The notes under the pieces were generated by a model. It worked only from the letters and a program-made list of their open reading frames with translations, was not told where the DNA came from and did no database searches. The translations under genes and the position numbers were made by a program. Positions 50,361 to 62,925 of a stretch of DNA of 64,000 bases are shown here, in pieces. The stretch lies in assembly GCA_017562135.1 (NCBI GenBank), contig QEYB01001314.1:124001-188000 (forward strand). Direction: 5' to 3'. Positions within the stretch are counted from its first letter, which is position 1. Every line of letters begins with the position of its first letter. This DNA comes from Dipylidium caninum. Taxonomy: Eukaryota > Platyhelminthes > Cestoda > Cyclophyllidea > Dipylidiidae.

Positions 50361-51376
50361 TGATGAATGTATGAGTGTAGATTTGTAATAGTGGGAGTTG
50401 TTACTTGGGAAGTCTTGTATAGAAGGAAGGGCTGTAAGGAGTAATGTTGTTCTTGGTATGTCGACGTTATGTTGTTTTGGGCCCAGTGTAGAGTGTATTG
50501 TGAAGTAAGAATGGTAAGGATAGTTGATGGATTTTTGCTAAGTTTGATTTTAATGACTTCTGAATTTGCGGTTATATTTTCGAATTTGTTGGTACATCGT
50601 ATTTTGGGTTGCGCGGTCTCTTGATCTTTCATTACACATTTGTTGTCGGAAGCATGCACATATATGATGTGAAGTCATTGTTCTTAATGGAATTAACTCC
50701 GCAATTATACTCTGCCTTTTCCCTTTTTGTGCATTCAAACGAATGGACCAAAGGCTCATTTCGATCCACGTTCCTAAGACCAAATCGTCACGCGAGTAGA
50801 ATACAAGGGAAGTGGATACTATTGCTGATGGTGAACATATGTGGAAGACTATCAAATAAGATTACTTTCCATCTCCGCCATCTACTCATACAATGGGTCT
50901 CCGCGTCCCTGCGTAGTCAATAAATTGATGAATGCGACATCAAAGTGAAATGTGTAATTACAGCTGTCGAAGTTTAAACACGTACCCATTCTTGTTTGGA
51001 GCAGTGGCACACGAAGAGGAAGTACAAGCCCTGACAGTGCTATGCAGGCTTGACAGATCTCATGCATCTTGTGGCATCTCATTGGGCTTTTTAACTTAAG
51101 GATTACCGAATTGTCCGGCACAGCTCATTACGATGACCCACAAGAGACGGGTGTTTCTACGTCATCGAGGGTAAAATTTGGCGATGTTAAATATATAGCC
51201 CTATGCGCGTCGTACTTATGAAACCAGATGAACTCAGAAGCCATTCAGTTAACAGGTAGTTTTTGCATTTTGAAGTCAAATGTAATTTGCAATGGGTGTT
51301 CAGTACATTATTCTGTTTACAAAATTATGTAACGCCAAATGTCTGTGAGAGGGGCCCGTTGACGATGTGCCCCAAC

Positions 51377-53219
51377 AGCTCATTGTCCATGTAAGCCAAA
51401 GATTTGGTATGTCCCTTCTGAATGAGGCGCTCATTAGAATTGTATAAGTTGGGGCTGTTGAGTGACACGACAGAAAGCAGATGCTGCTGCCCCGTTTCAC
51501 TGTATGCTCTGGTATACTGTCGGATCTATGTACCCTTTCAGATTGTGGGACGGGGCACTGTTTGCCGTCATTTCTTTCATTGGTCAAATGAGAAAGCGCG
51601 GCGAATCCACTTGCGAATATAAAATCTTATCAGTATGTCGGTTATTAATTTTCTCTTAATTACTGGCAAGTTTTGGTTTTACTAATTGCTGCTTTGGACT
51701 AGGTAGGAATGAAAATCCTGGTTATTCGGTTAAGGGCCTGTTGTTGAGGCACTCTACGCAGACCCGCGAATCTCCCGTCTCGAACCCTTACATCATGGGG
51801 CAGGATAAAAGTGGTATTGTTACAATGGTCTAGAGGAGAGATTGAGGTACTCCAATTCCGTCATCACCCCCGGTTCATCGATAGACCGGGGCAAAATGAC
51901 ATCCCTCCATGTTAATTTAAGCGGGCCGTCACAGCGCGTTGCGATATATATACTAAAGTAGTCCCCGACCTCCAGCCACTTTGTTCGTCAGGCCTCGCCC
52001 GTCTTCTCGGCGTTATTATAGTCTATGTTCTTGAATAAACAATATTACAGCTCATATCCTCACTGTGTAGATTCAAGTTATCGAGTATAAGGCTATTTTT
52101 CATAGGAATTAGACAAAATGGTTTCTCGGTGTTATCCAATGCCATGAGTATTTTCATATTACCCTGCCTAAGTGAAACATCGTAACTCCTGGTCCCGCGG
52201 TGACGGCTCCTCTGTCATGAGAGGAAAGGCTCTAGGGGCAAAGTGTGCCTTCTCGATGTAAAGTGCCACCAAAGTGCCTTAACGACAATTAGTACGCATC
52301 CTCGAAGAATAACAGCAAATATGCAAAATAGGATATACATTAAGGTATTTTGACGAACTCCGACAGAACGTCATGAATCACTGTGTCTTCAGTCAGAACG
52401 TGTGGATGTCTTTTATTGCATTTATATAATTTGCCTAGAGGCGCCACAAAGGCAAGAAAAAGTTTTTTATAAATTGGAGCAGGCTATTTAAGCCAATAGA
52501 AATGGCTTAACGTTGGCACGTTCAGCCCGTCAGCTTCATGGCCTGTCAACAAATAATTCCGCCGTGGAATTATGGTGAGTCTTTAAGCAAAAGGTTACGG
52601 AAAATATCTTAGGTTCATAAAGCTTATTTAATTTGCTAAGAGGCAGACAAGGACGGTTTGTGTCTTTATTTTCAAATCACGCTTTTTGATTCAGTGTTGG
52701 ACCGAGTATGTACACATTTGAGCCTTCTCGCAGCGCCGATTTGGCTGTACTGTGACGCAAGTTAATCCAGAATAGTCTTTCGACATAGTCACAGTGTGGA
52801 AAATACTCTTGAACACTACACGCGACCCCTACAACCGGATTTTTCTTGCGCAGGATGTGCATTAAATGTTATCGTAAAAGCGCTGTCCTTACCGAAAGCA
52901 GATCAAAAATAACACTCTGAAAGTGGCGGCATATGTCTCCCACGCTAAATCCCTGTTCGTCTCTGCGACATCAAGCCACATCACAACTTCACAATCTCGT
53001 GCTTATCGCGTACAGGCTGGCCCAACTTTTGGTAGCGAGGACTGCAACTTCATCATTTATGACTACTTCGGTGCAGCATGGCCCCGTGTTCATATCCCTT
53101 GAGATGCGGTAGGGAGGGTAAAAGAGGCGGTTCTGTCGGTCATGTAAGCAGTATCGTGCTATTACTTATGATGCCTACTTATAGAGTGTTTAATCACTTT
53201 AAAAGTATGTTTGTTGACT
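51377..53219. other. Spacer right of copy 1, no gene seen
   Basis: Homology to copy 2 may continue here, but the window ends first. I see no supported coding frame. Short open frames on both strands lack motifs. Confidence 0.45.
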
Positions 53220-53600
53220 TAAAGTGATTTAATGTGGGGCGAGACATGCGCGGGTAAGTCTTTGTCTTCCAAAGCACTCGAATGCCTAATGTATTTAGAG
53301 AATTGTTAAGTCGGCGGCAAGAGACGATGTCTCGCGTTGAAGAAGGGTCCGAGTGAGGGAAGCAGTGATGACAGTGTGGGACGCTGAAGTATTGTTGATG
53401 GGCGGAGACCTTGATGGGGAAACATTGTCTTCAAAGGGTTCTTAAAAATACGGCCTTTACGTGACTCGGTATATTTGAAACGAAAGATGACTTCTGTTGA
53501 AGGTGTATTTAGCTAGAATTTGTGTTAAAATGAAGCGTGGACATGTGAGTGAGCTGATGAGATTTGGCACATTTGTGGGGAAAGCATTGTCTTGGAGTTT
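53220..53600. repeat. Diverged relatives of the ~180-bp repeat
   Basis: Contains words shared with the 48.1-48.7 kb array, such as a GTTGAAGAAGGGT-GAGTGAGGGA-GCAGTGATGA series and GGGGAAA-CATTGTCTT. It is clearly related but much diverged, so this repeat family extends outside the duplicated block. Confidence 0.55.
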
Positions 53601-53865
53601 TTAAAAAGGATGTGGTATTGCGAAGAATTAGCACAGCCTCGTCAGAGTAGTTTTTCGGTCCTTCACTTAATTATATTTCTCCCTTTCTTCTCCCCACCTT
53701 ACCTAATTTTGAATGAATCCAGAATTTTTCTGCAGTCCTGACATTGTCTCATCTTGTCTACCTTATTGATTTTCCTCAATTCCAACCAAAAATTCAAATA
53801 ATTCGTCATCAAAACTGACATATCTTTACTGATTTTGATGACAGTTCGAACAATTAACGAACTCT

Positions 53866-54060
53866 AAATGAGTAGCCATCGGGCAGAGTATATAAATGCT
53901 TGCAAAATATTGGTCTCTGTATTGAGGCGGTCAGATTGGTGTCCGTGCGGTGGCACGAGGCTAGACGTGTTTGTATTGCCGAGGATGCATCGCCTGTACC
54001 GGCGTGACATTGTGGAGGCGTCTTCAGGAGAGGACACCTTTCCATTCGGTCAATTTTGAC
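53866..54060 (-). other. Recurrent protein-like module (copy B, open)
   Basis: A diverged relative of the module at 47.3 kb, roughly 30% different in bases but with almost no indels over ~150 nt. The minus-strand frame is open throughout and encodes a basic, Ser/Thr- and Pro-rich peptide with PEDAST near its start and SSLVPPHG in the middle. The plus-strand frame is open too. The minus frame is my guess because its alignment to copy A is slightly better. I could not name the family. Confidence 0.35.
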
Positions 54061-54401
54061 GCACAATTGGAGGAAATCCTTGAAGACACAGCTATTGGTC
54101 AACGCGAAGGATCATCATCACTCTTCACGATCTATCAATAGTGAACGGTAGTAACTGAGTGGAGGTAGGCAATCGTCTCCGTCTCCTCATCCCTGAATGC
54201 TGAATGAGTCCGCGCTGTTGGGAGGGTAACGAAGAGGGCGTGGTTGCTGTGGAACAATGGGAGGAGTCTCGGTAGAGGACATCTCAGGCACCGAGCTGAC
54301 GGCGAAGATTGTGGAGGACTGGATTTGTGACGGTGAGTTGTGAGCATAAATCTGTTTGGTCCGGCGTAACTGTACCAGCACTCAGTAGCTGCATCTAAGA
54401 C

Positions 54402-56457
54402 TGAGATGTGGTCTGGTCTAGTCTAGTCTGGTCAAATCTGGTCTGGACTAGTCAAGTTTGGTCTAATCTGGTCTATTTTATTCTGGTCCAATCCAGTCTG
54501 GTCTAGTCCTATCTGGACTAGTTTGGGCTAGTTGTGTCTGGTCTGGTCTAGTCTTGTCTGACCTGGTCCAGGCTGGACTGGTCCTGTCTGTCTAGTCTCT
54601 TCTGATCTAGTTTTGTGTTGTCCAGTCGGGGTAGTTAGGTCTGGTCTTGCCTAGTCTCGTCTACGTTAGACTAGAGTGGTCTAACAATGTTTCGACTTGT
54701 CTGGTCTAGTCTAATCTGCTATAGTGCAGTCTAGTCTCGTCTGGCTCGGTGAAGACTGGTCTGACAATGTCTCGATTTCTCGGGTCTGGTCTTCTCTTGT
54801 ATGATGCAGTCTAGACTGGTCTGGCAATGTCTTGACTTGTCTTGTCCAGCCTTGTCTGGTCTGGTGCAGTCTAGTCGGGCCGCATTCAGTGTAGACTGGT
54901 CTGGCAATGTTTAGTCTAGTCGTGTCTGGTCAGGTGCAGTCTAGACTCGTCTGCTTAGGTCTAGACTGGTCTGCCAATGTCTCGTTTTGTCTGGTCTAGT
55001 CGCGTCTGGCCAGGTGCAGTCTAGTCTCGTGTGGTTTGGTCTAGACAGGTCCACCAATGGCTCGCTTTGTGTAGACTAGTCTTCCCTTGTCTGATGCAGT
55101 CTCGAATGGTCTGGCAATGTCTCGACTTGTCTGGTCTATCCTTGTCTCGTATGTCGCAGTCTAGGTTCCTCTGGCTCGGTCTAAACATGTCCAGCACTGT
55201 CTCGAAATGTCTGGTCTAGTGGTGTCTGGCCAGGTGCAGTGTAGTCTCGTGTGGTATGGTCTAGACAGGTCCACCAATGGCTCGTTTTGTGTAGATTAGT
55301 CTTCTCTTGTCTGATGCAGTCTAGATTGATTGGGCAATGTCTCGACATGTCTGATCTAGTATTGTGTGTTGCAGTCTAGGTTCGTCTGGCTCGGTCTAAA
55401 ACTGGTCCAGCACTGTGTCGAAATGTCTGGTCTAGTCGTGTCTGGCCAGGTGCAGTCTAGTCCCGCCTCGTTCAGTCTAGACAGGTCAAACAATGTTTCG
55501 ACATGTTTGGTCTCCTCTGGTCTGGAGCAGTCTAGTCTCGACTGTTTCAAACTCGAGTGTTCTGGCAAAATCTCGACATATCAGTCCTGGTCTAGTCTGG
55601 TCTGATAGAGACTAATCTCGCCTTCTTCAGTCTGGGCTGGGCTGAATATGTCCCGAAATGTCTGGTCTAGTGGTGTCTGGCCAGGTGCAGTCTAGTCCCG
55701 CCTCGTTCAGTCTAGACAGGTTAAGCAGTGTTTCGAGTTGTTTGGTCTAGTCTGGTCTGGAGCAGTCTAGTCTCGACTGTTTCAAACTGGACTACTCCGG
55801 CAAATTGTCGACATATCTGGCCTTGTCTAGTCTGGCCTGATGGAGTCTAGTCACGCCTCGTTTAGTCTAGACTGGCCTGACTGTTTCGAAATGTCTGGTC
55901 TAGTGGTGTCTGGCCAGGTGCAGTCTAGTCTCGTGTTGTATGGTCTAGACAGGCCCACCAATGGCTCGTTTTGTGTAGCGTAGTCTTCTCTTATCTAATG
56001 CAGTCTCGATTGGTCTGGCAATGTCTTGACTTGTCTGGTCTAGCCTTGTCTGGTCTGATGGAGTCTAGTCTCGCCTCGTTCAATCTAGACTGGTCTGACT
56101 GTCTCGAAATGTCTGGTGTAGTCGTGTCTGGACAGGCGCAGTCTAGTCCCGCCTCGGTCAGTCTAGACAGGTCAAACAATGTTTCGACTTGTTTGGTTCA
56201 GTGTGGTCTGGAGCAATCTAGTCTCGTCTGTTTCAAACTGGACTAGTACGGCAAATTCTCGACAAATCTGTCCTGGTCTAGTCTGGTCTGATGGAGTCTA
56301 GTCTCGCCTTGTTCAGTCCGGGCTGGACTGACTATGTCTCGAAATGTCTGGTCTAGTGGTGTCTGGCCAGGTGTAGTCTAGTCTCGTGTGGTATAGTCTA
56401 GACAGGTCCACCAATGGCTCGTATATCTGCTCTAGTCTTCTCTTGCCTAATGCAGTC
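54402..56457 (+). repeat. Satellite, left arm (GTCTGG/TCTAG orientation)
   Basis: Dense TCTGG and TCTAG pentamers on the plus strand. The first ~300 nt are irregular pentamer DNA. From about 54.7 kb they organise into ~70-80-nt monomers with recurring words (GGCCAGGTGCAGTCTAG, CACCAATGGCTCG, TGATGCAGTCT, AATGTCTCGAAATGTCTGG). Monomers nearest 56,457 are most like the right arm. Open frames inside are periodic artefacts. Confidence 0.95.
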
Positions 56458-59375
56458 AGACCAGCCCAGACTGAACGAGGCGAGACTAGACTCCATCAGA
56501 CCAGACTAGACCAAGACAGATATGTCGAGATCTTGCCAGACTACTCTAGTTTGAAGCAGTCGAGTCAAGACTGCTCCAGACCAGACTAGAACTTCTGCTC
56601 CGAGCCAGCCCTAGTGGCAGACCAGCCCAGACCGAACGAGGCGAGACTAGACTCCATCAGACCAGACTAGACCAAGACAGATTATGTCGAGAACTTGCCA
56701 GACTACTCTAGTTTGAAGCAGTCGAGACAAGACTGCTCCAGACCGAGACTAGACCAAACAAGTCGAGACATTGTTTTGACCTGTCTAGACTGAACGAGCA
56801 AGACTAGACTGCATCTGGCCAGACACGACTAGACCAGACATTTCGAGACATTGGCAGACCAGCTTAGACCGAGCCAGGTGAACCTAGACTGCAGCACACC
56901 AGACTAGACCAGACATGTCGAGACATTGCCCGACCAATCTAGACTGCATTAGGCAAGAGACGACGAGAGCAGACGAAACGAGCCATTGGTTGAATTGTTT
57001 ATACCATACCACACGAGACTAGACTGCACCTGGCCAGACACGACTAGACCAGACATTTCGAGACATTGGCAGACCAGCTTAGACCGAACGAGGCGAGACT
57101 AGACTCCATCAGACCAGACTAGACCAAGACAGATATGTCGAGAACTTGCCAGACTACTCTAGTTTGAAGCAGTCGAGACAAGACTGCAGACAGACGACAA
57201 ACAAGTCGAAACTTGTCTAGTCTAGACTAGACTAGACTGCATCTGGCCAGACACGACTAGACCAGACATTTCGAGACATTGGCAGACCAGCTTAGACCGA
57301 GCCAGGTGAACCTAGACTGCAGCACACCAGACTAGACCAGACATGTCGAGACATTGCCCGACCCAATCTAGACTGCATTAGGCAAGAGACGACGAGAGCA
57401 GACGAAACGAGCCATTGGTTGAATTGTTTATACCATACCACACGAGACTAGACTGCATCTGGCCAAGACACGACCCACTAGACCAGACATTTCGAGACAA
57501 TGGTCAGACCGAACGACGGCGAGACTAGACTCCATCAGACCAGACTAGACAAGACAGATATGTCGAGAACTTGCCAGACTACTCTAGTTTGAAGCAGTCG
57601 AGACAAGACTGCTCCAGACCAGACTAGACCAAACAAGTCGAAACATTGTTTGACCTGTCTAGACTGAACGAGGCAGGACTAGACTGCATCTGGCCAGACA
57701 CGACTAGACCAGACATTTCGAGACATTGGCAGACCAGCTTAGACCGAGCCAGGTGAACCTAGACTGCAGCACACCAGACTAGACCAGACATGTCGAGACA
57801 TTGCCCGACCAATCTAGACTGCATTAGGCAAGAGACGACGAGAGCAGACGAAACGAGCCATTGGTTGAATTGTTTATACCATACCACACGAGACTAGACT
57901 GCACCTGGCCAGACACGACTAGACCAGACATTTCGAGACATGGTCAGACCAGCCAGACCGAACGAGGCGAGACTAGACTCCATCAGACCAGACTAGACCA
58001 AGACAGATATGTCGAGACTTGCCAGACTACTCTAGTTTGAAGCAGTCGAGACAAGACTGCTCCAGACCAGACTAGACCAAACAAGTCGAAACATTGTTTG
58101 ACCTGTCTAGACTGAACGAGGCAGGACTAGACTGCATCTGGCCAGACACGACTAGACCAGAACATTTCGAGACATTGGCAGACCAGCTTAGACCGAGCCA
58201 GGTGAACCTAGACTGCAGCACACCAGACTAGACCAGACATGTCGAGACATTGCCCGACCAATCTAGACTGCATTAGGCAAGAGACGACGAGAGCAGACGA
58301 AACGAGCCATTTGGTTGAATTGTTTATACCCATACCACACGAGACTAGACTGCACCTGGCCAGACACGACTAGACCAGACATTTCGAGACATGGTCAGAC
58401 CAGCCCAGACCGAACGAGGCGAGACTAGACTCCATCAGACCAGAACCTAGACCAAGACAGATATGTCGAGATCTGGCAGAACTACTCTAGTTTGAAGCAG
58501 TCGACAAGACTGCTCCAGACCAGACTAGACCAACAAGTCGAAGACATCTTGTTTGACCTGTCTAGACTGGAAACGAGGCGGGACTAGACTGCCGTCTGGG
58601 CCAGACACGACTAGACCAGACATTTCGAGACATTGGCAGACCAGCTTAGAGCCGAGCCAGTGAACCTAGACTGCAGCACACCAGACTAGACCAGACATGT
58701 CGAGACATTGCCCGTACCAATCTAGACTGCATTAGGCAAAGAGACGACGAGAGCAGACGAAACGAGCCATTGGTTGAATTGTTTATACCATACCACACGA
58801 GACTAGACTGCACCTGGCCAGACACGACTAGACCAGACATTTCGAGACATGGTCAGACCAGCCCAGACCGAACGAGGCGAGACTAGACTCCATCAGACCA
58901 GACTAGACCAAGACAGATATGTCGAGAACTTGCCAGACTACTCTAGTTTGAAGCAGTCGAGACAAGACTGCTCCAGACCAGACTAGACCAAACAAGTCGA
59001 AAACATTGTTTGACTGTCTAGACTGAACGAGGCGGGACTTAGACTGCATCTGGCCAGACACGACTAGACCAGACATTTCGAGACATTGGCAGACCAGCTT
59101 AGACCGAGCCAGGTGAACCTAGACTGCAGCACACCAGACTAGACCAGACATGTCGAGACATTGCCCGACCAATCTAGACTGCATTAGGCAAGAGACGACG
59201 AGAGCAGACGAAACGAGCCATTGGTTGAATTGTTTATACCATACCACACGAGACTAGACTGCATCTGGCCAGACACGACTAGACCAGACATTTCGAGACA
59301 TTGGCAGACCAGCTTAGACCGAGCCAGGTGAACCTAGACTGCAGCAAACCAGACTAGACCAAGACAAGGTTAACC
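56458..59375 (-). repeat. Satellite, right arm, inverted, ~450-bp higher-order repeat
   Basis: The same satellite family in reverse complement (CCAGAC and CTAGAC words). A landmark (GCCATTGGTTGAATTG) recurs near 56,982, 57,412, 57,861, 58,311, 58,770 and 59,218, giving a period of ~430-460 nt built from about six ~75-nt monomers. Units are far more alike than those of the left arm, differing largely by single-base insertions or deletions. The arm ends at the AAGGTTAACC that opens copy 2 of the duplicated block. Confidence 0.95.
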
Positions 59376-59749
59376 TTTTTGTCCGGCAACTTCTTTGAGC
59401 AATCTGCCAACAGGCATTAACCTAACCACCCTCCATTCATCTGTGCAATTCAACTTTCTTTGCTTTTGAGCGAACTCAGATACTTGTTCAGTTATGGTTG
59501 TTTATGGAGCCTCAGGGGCTATAGTTGTGTGGGTCCCTCTCGACGTGTTGGAAAGCGACCGAAAACCATTTTGTCAGCGGATATACGTCTCCAGGACTGC
59601 GCTCTATTGTTTTGTGAATACTCCGCTCTCCCCATATGTCTGGATATTCTTAATAACGCTTATTTTCATTCATTCTTACGGCCAGACATTTCTTGGGCTG
59701 CTGGACTGTTGGGCTACTCATCGGCCACGGGCGCAAATGACGAGCCATC

Positions 59750-59925
59750 TCTGGAGTATTTAAGTGCTCGCAAAATACTGGTCCTATGTATTTGAAGCGG
59801 CCAAATTCGTCTTCGCATGGTGGCATCAGGTTAGAAACATTTTGATCACGGACGATGCGTAGCCTGCAGTAAAGTGTTATTGTGGAGACATCTTCGGAGG
59901 AGACGATTGAACGAGACGGCCCAAC
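59750..59925 (-). other. Recurrent protein-like module (copy A', frameshifted)
   Basis: Copy 2 counterpart of the 47.3-kb module. The minus-strand frame runs past the position of copy A's stop only because of an inserted base, so the 96-codon frame at 59,650-59,940 is not evidence of an intact gene. Confidence 0.35.
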
Positions 59926-60589
59926 ATGACAAAATCTCACGCCAAATCAGAGCGCAGACAAGTCGATTGCATTAGAAGGTGAGGTCTGACATGACTACTC
60001 ATTTATAAACATCATAAAAAGCAAAAGCGACAGGTAAACTCTGTAAGTTAAGGACTGCTTCGGCGACGGAATGGTGATGAAAAATGCTGTGGTGAATGGA
60101 GTTCACTTAAAAGACTCGTCGTACAAGAGAGTTCAGGAGATGAACTGACTGCGAACGTGTGTAAGACTGAACGAGTGCTCTCAAATGGTGGTCAACATTC
60201 AGCAGATTGCATAGTTGCAAAAGTGGTACTACATACATGGCTGAAGAAGAAAAGTAAAGGTTGACGTTCCACGTCAGATCGTACTATTTTCGCGCATCGG
60301 TACGAAAAAAACATAAGGAAAGGGGTGTATATTAAAAAAAGAAACGACAAAGGAAAAAGCAAATTCAAACAAAACCCATGTTTGAATTAGGCGGAATTTC
60401 ATAGAAATGCAAACATCATAGAATTAAGCGAACAGAGAAAACAAAAGTTTAAATATTCAACAAATAAGTCGCAGAAACAAAATAGGCGGACGAAAGAACG
60501 TATCGGAAAGTTGCGGGAGTCAATGTTGGAATATTGAGAAAAAGACAGTGTGTATCGAGATGAAGAAATGTGAAGTGAAAGACTCAGTG

Positions 60590-61190
60590 ATTATGTAGAG
60601 TGTGGGAGGTTGAGATGAAAGGAAAAGAAAAGGTGAGGAGGGTGGGCAAAGCATTGTCTTGGCAAGGCACTCGCATTCACGAAGGTATGCGATGTTGGGG
60701 GTGATGCCTTTCTAGCAGTATGGAGACAAGAGGAAGTGTTGAGTTGATGAAAGGTGAAGTGATTGAGGACAGTGATGAGGTAGAGTGTGGCAGGTTAAGG
60801 CGAATGGGAGAGAGGCTGTGCGGAGGTTAGGCAAAGCCGTATCTTGACAAGACACGCACATCACGAAAAGTATACGATGTTGGGGGTGGTGCCTTGGTTG
60901 CGGTATGGAGAAAAGACGAAGTGTTTGAGTTGAAAGAAGGGTGGAGTGAGGGAGGCAGTGTTCAAATCAGAGTGTATGGAGGTTAGAGTGAACTGCTGAG
61001 TGAGAGGTGGGTAGCCGTATGGGCAAGGCGTTGTCATTAAGAGGCACTGGGATGCACGAGGTGGTGGGCGAGTGGAGTAGTAGTGTATGGAGGGAAGACG
61101 ATGTGGTGTTTGAAGACGGGTGGGGTGGAGTGAGGGAGGCAGTAAATGAGTAGGGTGTGAGAGGTTGTAGGGAATAGCAGAGGGGTCCAC
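60590..61190. repeat. ~180-bp degenerate tandem repeat (copy 2)
   Basis: Counterpart of the 48.1-48.7 kb array with several extra single bases. Confidence 0.8.
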
Positions 61191-61659
61191 GATGAGGAGG
61201 GTTTGCAATGCTTTGCTTTATACCTCATTATTGAGGCGTCTCTGTTGGTTGGTATTGCTGCCTGTGTGTTCGCAAGCGTTGTGGGGGCATGGTCTTTTTT
61301 CCCTTGGTCTGCCTCATTTGCTTTGGCGTGGTCTGGTATCGTGAATATTCCTTGCAGGAAGTTCGGTTAAGAGCCAGTAGGAGGATATATATTTTTGCTT
61401 ACGCACTCATTTTATCTGATTTCATTCCTATCGCCTCATGCCTATAATAACGCATTAAGTTCAAAAAAAGGCAAAATTTCCTCTTCACTCTAGGCTGTGA
61501 TTACTATTATTTCTCATATTATATTTGTGGCACGCAACATTCGCCTTTTTGTAGTTTATATCATGCGCTTGCCCTACTTTGTCGCATTGAATGTGTTTGG
61601 TTTCGGCTCATTTGGCGGGTTTTCTCGCCGGTGGGCGTTCTGTCTCTCGCTTCTTTTCC

Positions 61660-62560
61660 ACTAATCGGCCTTTGACTTTAATCTTGTTATATCGATCGTG
61701 AATTGGGAGTTTTTCTACAATATGAGTTATCGTAATAGGGCATGTTTGGTTCTGTTCCATTGAGCATACCTTTTAGCAATATCCGGTGCTTAATTATTTC
61801 CCTTGCACACTTGAATACTGGCGATTAATGCTGAGGCTACTAGGGTGTACGGTTGTTACACTCTATATCTTTTGTTTATTTTCTCACTTTCCACAAATGC
61901 TTCTTTTATTTTACTCCAGTTATGTGTGTTGTCTGTTGGGAGCCTTTCTTTTTCTTCTTCTTCAAAGTGTTGGAAGGCATTAGGACATATTCGATGCTGT
62001 TTCTTATTGGCATTTTGTATTGTACCAATGTTTAATTATTTAATTTACCGACTTGATGACCTGTGGCTCTATGTTGCTGTTGGGACCATTATGATAAAAT
62101 GTGTTTATGGTTCGTTATTGGTGATGCATTTCTGCCTACTTCTTATTTTCCACATGCCTTACTCAGATTTTACTCCTGTTTTATCTGTCCACTTTTGGGA
62201 GGGTTCTTTTTGTTAATAAGTCAGAGCGTAAGGGGACATATTCGATACTGTTTCCTTCTGACATCTGTTTTTTGACCAATGCTTCATTATATGCTTTCAA
62301 TACTTGATTATCTGTGGCTCATGCTGTGACTATAAGCATAGTTATTGCCCTTTTATAAGTGGTTATAAGAAATTTTTTTTGCGCAAGTTTGCCTTTGATT
62401 TTTAATCTTGTTATATTCTGTCGTCTGTTGAGAGGCTTTGTTCAATTTGTCAGTCAATAGGGCTTATGCTTCTGTTGAGCATATGTTTTGTGCCCATGTT
62501 TCATTATTTCTTGACGTACTTGATTACCTGTGGCTCATGCTGAGGCTACACACCTAGTTG
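61660..62560. repeat. ~230-bp T-rich tandem repeat (copy 2)
   Basis: Counterpart of 49.1-50.0 kb. The long hydrophobic frame of copy 1 is broken here into several overlapping pieces by small insertions. Confidence 0.75.
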
Positions 62561-62865
62561 CTGTATTTACATGTGAATATGTCTTGATGTTATGACTATT
62601 ATGGGTGTAATCGTTGTTGTTGTTTCACTTGTAAAATGAAAGAAATATTATTTTGGTTACTGTGAAGGTGTGGGTTTTTGTTGACTTGTGATAGTGAAAA
62701 GAGGTGGCAAGCGTTGGTTAGCCTCTTGAGATGAAGTCATGGTTATTTTAGGCTTTTTTCTTGGCTCTCTTCTACTAGTGACGAAAGTTATTGGAGAAAA
62801 GTTTCTGCTTCTATTGTTTAAGTCAGGGTGGTTGTATGAGGTGAATTGGGTTAGGGATTATTATG

Positions 62866-62925
62866 ACGTATGCATGCGTGCATACGTACATCCATACATA
62901 TACATGCGTCCATAATATATAAATG
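62866..62925. repeat. CATA/CATG tetranucleotide tract (copy 2)
   Basis: Counterpart of 50,305-50,360, slightly expanded. Confidence 0.75.

Larger units (their letters stand above)
46871..51376 (+). repeat. Long direct duplication, copy 1
   Basis: The whole interval recurs in the same orientation at 59,376-64,000, beginning with AAGGTTAACC in both places. Copy 1 is shorter by about 120 nt over 4.5 kb because copy 2 carries many small insertions. Contents in order: a protein-like module at ~47.3 kb, purine-rich DNA at 47.4-48.7 kb with ~180-bp tandem repeats, T-rich ~230-bp tandem repeats at 49.1-50.0 kb, a short tetranucleotide tract, and AT-moderate DNA. Sequence left of 46,871 is not shared with copy 2. 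Homology continues to at least 51,376, where copy 2 is cut by the window edge. I see no transposase, reverse transcriptase, terminal repeat or target-site duplication, so it is best called a segmental duplication or part of a larger tandem unit. Confidence 0.92.

Noticed and set aside
46871..51376. Duplicated block as a transposable element
   Set aside because: No terminal inverted or long terminal repeats, no target-site duplication and no recognisable transposase or polymerase were seen.
54402..59375. Regularly spaced repeats resembling a CRISPR array, and many 60-90-codon frames
   Set aside because: Head-to-tail satellite monomers with no unique spacers, in eukaryotic context; the frames are by-products of the periodicity.
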